From Peptococcaceae bacterium BRH_c4a (GTDB lineage: Bacteria > Bacillota > Desulfotomaculia > Desulfotomaculales > Desulfocucumaceae), in assembly GCA_000961585.1 (NCBI GenBank), contig LADN01000009.1, positions 1 through 56,918 on the forward strand: a DNA stretch of 56,918 nucleotides, given 5' to 3'. Of this stretch, positions 50,929-56,918 are shown piece by piece. The position numbers and the translations under genes are program-made. Each line of letters starts with the position of its first letter. The first letter of the stretch is position 1. The notes below the pieces were generated by a model. It made no database searches, was not told where the DNA came from, and worked only from the letters and a program-made list of their open reading frames with translations.

Positions 50929-52008
50929 TTAACTTTTTCTGATGATTTTCCTTCTAATAAATTGCACCGGAAGAGTAAATAAAAGGGCAAACAGCAATAT
51001 CAGGCCGGCATAACCGAAAAGAGGGTAAAGAACCTTCACCAGCATTGAGAATTTAAAGCCGGAAACAGGAACGGCCAGCAAAACCGTGCCTATCCCAATG
51101 ATCCTGTAATGGCGGGTGTGGCTGGGGGCAAACCGGGAGGCGAAGCCATGGGCATCGGCAATGGCGGTGGTCAGTATAGCCAGCCAAATCAGTGCCCCCA
51201 GCCCGGTTTTAACCACAGTCCCCAGGCTTCCCGCCATATAAAGCAGAGGCACCTCGTACCTGGTTATGGCGGGATAAAAGCATATTCCCGTTACAACCAC
51301 CACACCGGCCACCGCCCCCAGGGCCAGCCCCCCCAGCAGACCTCCCAATACCCCTTCCCCGGGGTTAATTGTCTTGCCCAGGGAAGACAGAACAGCCACC
51401 GGAACAACCATGTTATACGAAACATACAAAAGGGCCGACCATGCCCAACCACCCCTGTATCCGGAGAACATTTCCCCGGCCGTCCAGTCATCGGCCAATC
51501 TCCCGGTATATATCAGAGATATGACGCATATAAGCAAAATAACAATGACTTTAAGGGGAACCAATATGGAGTTGACCGAAACAACCCCCTGCAGGCCTCT
51601 GGATATTACAAACATGGTTACAGCGGCCACCAGAAGTGTTCCCCATAATCCCGGCAGTCCCAGGTGCTCGGAAAAAACCGCTCCTCCTCCGGCCAGCATG
51701 ACCACCAGCCCGCTCGGAAGCATAATCAAACTCAGACAGTCCATCAGCCGGCCAGGGATATTTCCCATTATTTTCCTGTAAATATCATTGTAGCCGGTTG
51801 ACCTCAGTTGGGCCGCCAGCAGCATGACAACGGCGCCCAGATAGGAAAAAAGCGCAGTGGCCAGTACAATCCCCCAGAGGCCCCGGGAACCATATATTAT
51901 AAAAAACTGCATTATTTCCTGCCCGGAAGCAAAGCCCGCCCCTATTACAGCCCCTATGTAAAGTACAATTATTTTATAAACCGACCGGGCACTGGAACTG
52001 TTATACAA
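50929..52008 (-). CDS. YkvI-family membrane transporter-like protein
   Basis: 359 residues, about ten membrane helices. YkvI family (APC superfamily-like): YIGAVIGAGFASGQEIMQFF at the start with the broken first helix typical of the fold, then VSYNMVVPVAVLSSLGKTIN. Substrate unknown; distantly related to amino acid/sodium symporters. Single gene, minus strand, divergent from yyaC. Confidence 0.83.
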   Translation of the reverse strand: MYNSSSARSVYKIIVLYIGAVIGAGFASGQEIMQFFIIYGSRGLWGIVLATALFSYLGAVVMLLAAQLRSTGYNDIYRKIMGNIPGRLMDCLSLIMLPSGLVVMLAGGGAVFSEHLGLPGLWGTLLVAAVTMFVISRGLQGVVSVNSILVPLKVIVILLICVISLIYTGRLADDWTAGEMFSGYRGGWAWSALLYVSYNMVVPVAVLSSLGKTINPGEGVLGGLLGGLALGAVAGVVVVTGICFYPAITRYEVPLLYMAGSLGTVVKTGLGALIWLAILTTAIADAHGFASRFAPSHTRHYRIIGIGTVLLAVPVSGFKFSMLVKVLYPLFGYAGLILLFALLFTLPVQFIRRKIIRKS

Positions 52009-52139
52009 AATCTTCCACCCCCTGTTAACACTTTATGAGGATGGAAAAAGTTTTATCCGAAAAATACTTTAATGTTTTTGATTAAAGGGTGTCCAGCCTG
52101 GAAATAACTATATTGGTACTGTTTTTTTGGAGGGATTAT

Positions 52140-52736
52140 ATGACGGCCATCAACGCTGTAGAAGATGCCGCATATCCGGCTAAAACAAAAATACACCTGG
52201 AAGACCCCCTGGCCGAGGCCAAGTTCTGCTGGGATTTAGCCACCCGGCTGAAAAGGGCCGGGGTCACAAACGAACATCAAAAGGTACTTCTTTGCATAGG
52301 CACAGACCGGTCCACCGGGGACTGCCTTGGACCCCTCATCGGGTCAAAGATACAGTCGGCGGCCCGGGACTGTTTTCATGTATACGGAACACTGGACGAT
52401 CCTGTACATGCCAGCAACCTGAAAGAAAAAATGGATCAGATCTATTCAAGGTTTGAGGATCCCTGTATAATTGCCGTGGATGCCTGCCTGGGCAGTATAG
52501 AAAATGTGGGTCATATAAATATTGGAGACGGATCTCTGCAGCCCGGCGCCGGAGTGCACAAAGAACTTCCCGCCGTGGGTGATCTACATATAACCGGCAT
52601 TGTCAACGTAGGGGGCTTCATGGAATTCCTGGTGCTTCAAAATACCCGCCTGAACATAGTTATGAAAATGGCAGACCTTATTTCCGGTGGACTGGCCAGA
52701 ATGATAACTGAAAACTCCCAGTTGAACGCGGTATAA
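52140..52736 (+). CDS. yyaC: YyaC-family spore protease
   Basis: 198 residues from ATG 52140 (site GGAGGGATTAT); the earlier start at 52089 is rejected. YyaC is related to the GPR/HybD-type protease fold: CIGTDRSTGDCLGPLIGSKI, YGTLDDPVHASNL, IIAVDACLGSIENVGHINIG, and GIVNVGGFMEFLVLQNTRL. It is conserved in endospore formers and expressed during sporulation; substrates are not well known. Supports a spore-forming host. An inverted repeat GAATCCAGAA/TTCTGGATTC (52744-52770) follows the stop. Confidence 0.92.
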   Translation: MTAINAVEDAAYPAKTKIHLEDPLAEAKFCWDLATRLKRAGVTNEHQKVLLCIGTDRSTGDCLGPLIGSKIQSAARDCFHVYGTLDDPVHASNLKEKMDQIYSRFEDPCIIAVDACLGSIENVGHINIGDGSLQPGAGVHKELPAVGDLHITGIVNVGGFMEFLVLQNTRLNIVMKMADLISGGLARMITENSQLNAV

Positions 52737-52780
52737 ATTATGAGAATCCAGAAGCCAGAATTCTGGATTCCGCTTAAGGT

Positions 52781-53037
52781 GCTAAATCGCCAAAGCATTT
52801 TTATGTAGCCCAGAGTTTTTCCGGGGTCGCTCCGGGGTCACTCTGTGGCCGGTGGAGGGGTTTGAGTCCGATCTACTTATCCTCCGGCTGAACTAAAACC
52901 CCTCCCCCTCACTGCATGTCGCTGTGGGGTCGCTTGAGGGTCGCTTTTAAAGCTGCCTGTCACAATTTTGTCTCCTGAATTCTGAATTCTGGATTCCGCC
53001 GTCTGCAAGACGGCAACGCCCGTCAGGGCGTTTTTTT
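52781..53037 (-). repeat. Structured dispersed element, copy D (lacks the central hairpin)
   Basis: Same orientation as copy A. Outer stem GGAGGGGTTTGAGTCC (52854-52869) pairs with GAACTAAAACCCCTCC (52890-52905), but only 20 nt lie between, whereas copies A and B have about 180. GCGACCCC units, hairpin GCCGTCT/AGACGGC (52998-53014) and terminator 53015-53037 are present. The 3' end of the phosphoribosyltransferase gene reads into it. Confidence 0.82.
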
Positions 53038-53657
53038 AGTATTGATAAAACCTCCTGGTCGCTGGTCTGGCTAAAATCCAGATAAAACTGCCCAACGGCG
53101 TAAAACTCCTCCGGAGATTGCAGGCAGATAACCTTATGGGCCTCCCTTTTGAACAACTCCAGTGTTTCCGGCGGGGCCACGGGAACGGCTATTATAAGGC
53201 GGTCCGGTCGCAGTGTGTTTCCGGCGAACCTGGCGGCAGCCAGCATGGTGTAGCCGGTGGCCGCCCCGTCATCCACCAGTACAAGGGTTTTGTCGCTGAA
53301 ATCGGGGTACTGGTCGCTTCCCCGGTACCCTGTCATTCTCCTGGATATCTCCCTTATTTCCTTTTCTATCATTTCCTCCAGCACAGCATCTTCGATTCCC
53401 AAAAATGAAATCATTTCCCGGTTTATAAAGGTGGACCCGTCCTGGGCCACGGCCCCCACGGCCACTTCCGGGTTAATGGGAGATCCTATTTTTCTGGGCA
53501 CCACCAAGTCCAGAGGAGCCCCAATCTCATCGGCCACCCTGGCGCCAACCACCACCCCGCCCCTTGGAATGCAGAGCACAACAGCGTCTCCGGGGTTTAA
53601 TTTCTTTATTTCCGACGCCAGATAAGAACCGGCTTCATCCCTGTCTTTAAAAATCAT
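52947..53657 (-). CDS. Phosphoribosyltransferase-domain protein with element-encoded tail
   Basis: 236 residues from ATG 53657 (GGGG six bases upstream; family start MIFKDRDEAG). PRPP-binding motif LVLVDDGAATGYTM and flexible-loop region IPRGGVVVGARVADEIGAPL typical of orphan type I phosphoribosyltransferases of unknown substrate. After KKRPDGRCRL the last ~30 residues (ADGGIQNSEFRRQNCDRQL) are translated from repeat element copy D, including its terminator hairpin, so the natural C-terminus was overrun. Core probably functional. Convergent with yyaC and divergent from larB. Confidence 0.85.
   Translation of the reverse strand: MIFKDRDEAGSYLASEIKKLNPGDAVVLCIPRGGVVVGARVADEIGAPLDLVVPRKIGSPINPEVAVGAVAQDGSTFINREMISFLGIEDAVLEEMIEKEIREISRRMTGYRGSDQYPDFSDKTLVLVDDGAATGYTMLAAARFAGNTLRPDRLIIAVPVAPPETLELFKREAHKVICLQSPEEFYAVGQFYLDFSQTSDQEVLSILKKRPDGRCRLADGGIQNSEFRRQNCDRQL
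53015..53037 (+). terminator. Intrinsic terminator at the end of element copy D
   Basis: AACGCCC (53015-53021), GGGCGTT (53026-53032), T-run to 53037. Would end transcripts from yyaC as well as any RNA from the element. Confidence 0.85.
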
Positions 53658-53696
53658 TTCCATCCCCACTCATTATAAGCTTAGTATACACACAAT

Positions 53697-53725
53697 TTGA
53701 CAGTATAGTAGCCGTGGTATAAAAT
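53697..53725 (+). promoter_or_regulatory. Sigma-A promoter of larB
   Basis: -35 TTGACA (53697-53702), 17-bp spacer, -10 TAAAAT (53720-53725). About 75 bp before the larB start. Confidence 0.8.
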
Positions 53726-53802
53726 TTTCAGTATAAGCGCCTTTTTCCCATATAAAGGCATACAGCTTGCTAATTGGGAGACTACTGCCTGGGGGTAATA
53801 AT

Positions 53803-54576
53803 TTGGATAAATCCTACATAAAGAAAATACTGGAGAAGGTCTCCCTGGGCGAGCAGTCGGTGGACGCCGCCATGCGCCAACTGCAGCATCTGCCTTACAC
53901 CGATCTCCGCTTTGCCAAAGTGGATAATCACAGATGCATCAGGTCGGGGTTCCCCGAAGTAATATTCTGCCCGGGCAAAACCACTGACCAGATTGCCGCC
54001 ATTTTCAGCCATTTGACCCGGGTTTCGCCCCACTCCCCGGTACTGGCCACCAGAGCCGCCCCGGACATGCACCTGGAGGTTCAAAAAGCCGTTCCCGGGG
54101 CCTCCTATTACCAAACAGCCCGCTGCATAGTTCACGGCATGCCTGAAAAACCCCTGAGGCAAGGTATTGTTCTGGTTATCTGTGCCGGAACGGCTGATCT
54201 GCCGGTGGCCGAGGAGGCCGCCGTCTGCTGCCAGGTAATGGGTAACCCGGTGGAAAGACTGTATGACGTAGGGGTGGCGGGAATACACAGGCTCCTGGAT
54301 AACCAGGAGTATATCCACAGGGCCAGTGTGCTAATAGTGGTGGCCGGCATGGAGGGCGCCCTGGCCAGCGTGGTGGGAGGATTGACCGATAAGCCCCTGA
54401 TTGCGGTGCCCACCAGTGTGGGGTATGGCGCCAGCTTCGGAGGTCTGGCCGCCCTGCTGACCATGCTGAACAGCTGCTCGGCAGGCATCGGGGTAGTCAA
54501 CATTGACAACGGCTTCGGGGCAGCAGCCCTGGCCAATTCCATAAACCGGCTGCAACGTCTCCCTACGGGCGACTAG
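53803..54576 (+). CDS. larB: LarB, pyridinium-3,5-biscarboxylate mononucleotide synthase
   Basis: 257 residues from TTG 53803, which has GGGGGT eight bases upstream and gives the family start DKSYIKKILEKVSLGEQSV. PurE-like C-terminal domain: VICAGTADLPVAEEAAVCC, GVAGIHRLLDNQE, VVVAGMEGALASVVGGLTDK and VPTSVGYGASFGGLAALLTM. LarB carboxylates nicotinic acid adenine dinucleotide and cuts it, the first step to the nickel-pincer cofactor of lactate racemase and related enzymes. larC follows, but 545 bp away across a repeat element; larE and larA are not in the window. Confidence 0.92.
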   Translation: MDKSYIKKILEKVSLGEQSVDAAMRQLQHLPYTDLRFAKVDNHRCIRSGFPEVIFCPGKTTDQIAAIFSHLTRVSPHSPVLATRAAPDMHLEVQKAVPGASYYQTARCIVHGMPEKPLRQGIVLVICAGTADLPVAEEAAVCCQVMGNPVERLYDVGVAGIHRLLDNQEYIHRASVLIVVAGMEGALASVVGGLTDKPLIAVPTSVGYGASFGGLAALLTMLNSCSAGIGVVNIDNGFGAAALANSINRLQRLPTGD

Positions 54577-54611
54577 CAGTAAGCCATCAGCTATCAGCAG
54601 TCAGTAAAATA

Positions 54612-54996
54612 ACCGCCTTGTCGGCGGTGCCGTCTTGCAGACGGCAGGAGCCAGAAGCCAGAAAAAGCAAGCATGACCCTCAAGCGACATGCAGAGAGGG
54701 GGAGGGGTTTTAGTCCAGGCGGATGTTCCGGAGGCTGTTATCTGGCTCTTGGCGACAGAGCCGTACGGACTGCCGAACCGGCTGCAGGACGCAGCCGGTA
54801 GCCGGAATCGACGCATGGATGCGGCGTTGGAGGCGGTCGGCAGTCCGTTAGGCGACGAGCTTAGAGCCAGTTCAGCCGGAGGATAAGTAGATCGGACTCA
54901 AACCCCTCCGCCTACCACTTAGCGACCCCGGAGGAACCAGGGCACAACAGGACTTTAGCGCTTTAATGCTTTAATAGGGCATATACTTTCCTTAAC
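54612..54996 (+). repeat. Structured dispersed element, copy B (full length, candidate ncRNA)
   Basis: Reference orientation. Hairpin ACCGCC/GGCGGT (54612-54628), hairpin GCCGTCT/AGACGGC (54629-54645), outer stem 54701-54716 with 54894-54909, CTGGCTCT (54742-54749) with AGAGCCAG (54863-54870), GGACTGCCGA (54767-54776) with TCGGCAGTCC (54837-54846), CCGGCTGC (54778-54785) with GCAGCCGG (54791-54798), CGCA/TGCG at 54812-54823. It ends TTTCCTTAAC. It fills most of the larB–larC gap; the remaining 54997-55121 holds GGCTGATTGCTGATGGC and a site before larC. Confidence 0.85.
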
Positions 54997-55121
54997 GAAA
55001 AAAATTAGCCGCAGTTATTGCGTTAGTGTTTTTTAACTACAGTGGTCTCTGGGACCACTGAGACAAGCTTAAAGCTGATTGCTGATGGCTAACAGCTTTT
55101 TCAAAAAAGGACGGTCTTAAA

Positions 55122-56309
55122 ATGAAAATACTATATATGGACTGCTTTTCCGGCATCAGCGGGGACATGTGCCTGGGGGCACTGGTGGATGCCGGGGCGG
55201 ACAGCCTGCGGCTGGAATACGACCTTAAAAAACTGCCCCTCTCGGGCTGGGAAATGCGGGTGGCCCTAAAGAACAGCCACGGCATTACCGGAACCAAGGT
55301 TGACATACTGGTCCGGGAAGACACGCAGCCCCACAGGCATTACAGTGACATAAGGGATCTTGTGCAAAAAAGCCCCCTGCCGGAAAAGGCCCGGGAGATT
55401 GCCCTCAGTATTTTTCAGCGTCTGGCCGAGGCCGAGGGAAAAGTACACGGGGTACCCTCCCATCATGTACACTTCCACGAGGTGGGGGGAGTGGACTCCA
55501 TAATTGATATTGTAGGCACGTCCCTGGCCCTTTGTTATCTGGAGGTGGACAGGGTAATTTGCTCCCCGGTGCCCCCGGGAAGAGGTACGGTAAAGTGCAG
55601 GCACGGAATACTGCCCATTCCCGCCCCGGCCACGGCCCAATTGTTAATGGGGGTGCCGCTGAGCGGCCTGGACGCTGAGGGTGAGCTGGTCACCCCCACC
55701 GGAGCCGCCATTGCCACCACGGTGGCCGAAAACTTCGGTTCACTACCCCCCATGAAGGTCCGCTCCGTGGGATACGGTTTTGGCAGCAAGGATTTCGGAA
55801 TTCCCAACTTTCTCAGGGTTTTCCTGGGAGAGGACCCCGCTGGGACGGCATCTTATAATACCGACACCATTGTAGTGCTGGAAACAAATATAGACGATAT
55901 GAATCCGGAGTTCTTCGGACACATCATGGAAAAACTGATGGACAGCAGTGCGCTGGATGTTTTCGTTACCCCGGCCTACATGAAAAAGAACCGGCCCGGT
56001 CAGATATTAACAGTCCTTAGCCATCCCAGGGACAGGGATATACTGACGGACATACTTTTCCAGGAAACCAGCACCTTGGGTGTCCGCTGGCGGGAGGAGC
56101 GAAGGACCGTTCTGGGGAGACTCATCGAAGAGGTCCCCACCACATACGGAATGGTGAAGGTCAAATATGCCCTTTCCGGTGACGGAACCCCACTGCGGGC
56201 AGCCCCGGAATACGAGGACTGCAAAAAAATAGCCCGGGAGAAAAACCTCCCGGTCAGGAAAATATATGAGGCCGCACTGCTGACTGCCCTGAAAAAAGAC
56301 ATAGAGTAA
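55122..56309 (+). CDS. larC: LarC, nickel insertion protein for the nickel-pincer nucleotide
   Basis: 395 residues. N-terminal MDCFSGISGDMCLGALVDAG, VHFHEVGGVDSIIDIVGTSL, VTPTGAAIATTVAENFG; C-terminal ETNIDDMNPEFFGHIMEKLM and FVTPAYMKKNRPGQILTVLS. It inserts nickel by CTP-dependent chemistry into the pyridinium bisthiocarboxylate nucleotide. In Lactobacillus the gene is split by a programmed frameshift; here the frame is continuous. Nickel demand fits the hydrogenase operon in the same window, though the cofactors differ. Complete. Confidence 0.93.
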   Translation: MKILYMDCFSGISGDMCLGALVDAGADSLRLEYDLKKLPLSGWEMRVALKNSHGITGTKVDILVREDTQPHRHYSDIRDLVQKSPLPEKAREIALSIFQRLAEAEGKVHGVPSHHVHFHEVGGVDSIIDIVGTSLALCYLEVDRVICSPVPPGRGTVKCRHGILPIPAPATAQLLMGVPLSGLDAEGELVTPTGAAIATTVAENFGSLPPMKVRSVGYGFGSKDFGIPNFLRVFLGEDPAGTASYNTDTIVVLETNIDDMNPEFFGHIMEKLMDSSALDVFVTPAYMKKNRPGQILTVLSHPRDRDILTDILFQETSTLGVRWREERRTVLGRLIEEVPTTYGMVKVKYALSGDGTPLRAAPEYEDCKKIAREKNLPVRKIYEAALLTALKKDIE

Positions 56310-56495
56310 TTTGTGTAACAACATCTTATACCCTGAAAACAGCTCATACTGATGACCTTATTCTGTCGGGAGTCAGGAGCCAGTAGTCAGAATGGGAAAA
56401 GCCGGAAAGAGGGCATTTTCATCCTCCTTGGTGGCCGCTTTTTTGCGGCCCGGGTTTATGGCTCCTGGCTCCTGGCTTCTGAATTCTCTCTTTTA

Positions 56496-56918
56496 TCAAA
56501 TCCCAATCCCATATCTTCCGGCCCCCCAGACCAGCAGAACAATAATTACAATGGAGGGCAGTAGATTCCCCACCCTTATTTCTTTAATCTCCAGTATATT
56601 AATCCCAATCCCCATGATCAAAAGTCCTCCGGAGGCCGTCAATTCCCGGATCACATCGGGAGTAAAAATATTTTTCATGCTTTCAGCCATCAATGTAATG
56701 GCGCCCTGATACAAAAGAACCGGCACCGCTGAAAACAACACCCCTATTCCCATGGCGGAGCTGAAAATGACCGCGGATACACCGTCCAGCATGGATTTGG
56801 CGTACAAAGTGGTGGCATTCCCGGTGAGGCCGTCCTCAATGGAACCCAGTATGGCCATGGCCCCCACGCAGTATATGAGGCTGCTGGTCACAAAAGCCCT
56901 GGCGGCCTTACCCTCCCC
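56496..56918 (-). CDS. DUF554 membrane protein (partial, right edge)
   Basis: 141 codons are visible; the frame continues past base 56918 so the N-terminus is missing. DUF554 pattern: LIYCVGAMAILGSIEDGLTG, AKSMLDGVSAVIFSSAMGIG and VRELTASGGLLIMGIGINILEIKEIRVGNLL (read as two parts), with five membrane helices. YdfK-like transport protein of unknown substrate. Complete C-terminus. Between it and larC (56310-56495) lie GAATTC-type repeats and the inverted repeat GGCCGC/GCGGCC at 56433-56450. Confidence 0.88.
   Translation of the reverse strand, partial: GEGKAARAFVTSSLIYCVGAMAILGSIEDGLTGNATTLYAKSMLDGVSAVIFSSAMGIGVLFSAVPVLLYQGAITLMAESMKNIFTPDVIRELTASGGLLIMGIGINILEIKEIRVGNLLPSIVIIVLLVWGAGRYGIGI

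Noticed and set aside
54689-54886. 65-residue ORF sharing LQDAAGSRNRR-x-DAALEAVG with the ORF at 23687-23974
   Set aside because: The shared peptide comes from the near-identical core of the structured element. The DNA is conserved at all codon positions, stems pair across it, and the two ORFs differ elsewhere; conservation is of nucleic acid, not protein.

Overview
The window looks like chromosome of an anaerobic, endospore-forming Gram-positive of the Peptococcaceae / Desulfotomaculum–Pelotomaculum type. The signs are a long (about 269 nt) SRP RNA, a spore-type LonC protease, a YyaC-type sporulation protease and SLH-anchored surface protein, an oxygen-defence operon typical of strict anaerobes (PerR, FprA, desulfoferrodoxin, rubredoxin–flavin reductase, rubrerythrin), a membrane-bound group 4 [NiFe]-hydrogenase, and GC-rich housekeeping genes interrupted by AT-rich accessory islands. 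The genus is an inference; there is no 16S gene here.

Layout. 1-1020: debris (a partial lipoprotein-like ORF, a truncated REP-type transposase fused into an RHS/YD-repeat fragment). 1185-1685: SRP RNA and tRNA-Ser(GGA). 1844-4873: HD hydrolase, a small cluster of a DUF6338 membrane protein flanked by two tiny paralogous proteins, and a beta-hydroxyacid dehydrogenase. 4924-5842: IS1595 remnant and a type III (ToxIN/AbiQ-like) toxin–antitoxin locus with its repeat RNA. 5919-14360: HEAT and SWIM proteins and a six-gene hydrogenase operon. 14665-19814: chemoreceptor, ACT protein + UPF0210 pair, DEAD-box helicase. 20098-22118: nucleotidyltransferase-like DUF6932 + XRE pair with an operator cluster, a broken amidohydrolase, ArsC-like and YwbE proteins. 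22271-27506: flavoprotein and the PerR-controlled oxidative stress operon. 27634-28991: tRNA-Ser fragment and a YeeE/YedE sulfur transporter pair. 29241-37023: a 2016-residue SLH surface protein and a 12-TM LuxR-type regulator. 37231-39014: AAA ATPase + DUF4276 (TOPRIM-like) pair, a probable defence module. 39578-41672: tRNA-Ser(CGA), TadA, a DUF3800 protein, two tRNA-Arg genes. 41760-48290: dnaB–lonC–rplI–yybS–mazG-like–rpsR–ssb–rpsF. 48368-52736: DUF951, M18 peptidase, CvpA, YkvI, YyaC. 52947-56309: phosphoribosyltransferase, larB, larC (nickel-pincer cofactor). The right edge cuts a DUF554 gene.

Two things stand out as possibly undescribed. First, a dispersed, highly structured intergenic element is present four times (2693-2848, 23609-24003, 52781-53037, 54612-54996). 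The two full copies have different stem sequences that nevertheless stay paired (compensatory T-A to G-C and A-T to C-G changes), and three copies carry a hairpin at one end, a clear intrinsic terminator in two of them, so it is a candidate structured RNA or structured mobile DNA element. Second, two 48-49 residue proteins sharing a core with the motif PAPE-x-TRPSK flank the DUF6338 gene; their coding DNA has diverged mostly at synonymous positions, showing that both are real and selected.

How the genes fit together: the hydrogenase would couple ferredoxin oxidation and hydrogen production to ion pumping; the PerR operon detoxifies O2, superoxide, peroxide and possibly NO; the replication/ribosome cluster is housekeeping; the TA, DUF6932/XRE and ATPase/DUF4276 modules form the accessory defence complement, lying in AT-rich segments next to mobile-element debris or tRNAs.
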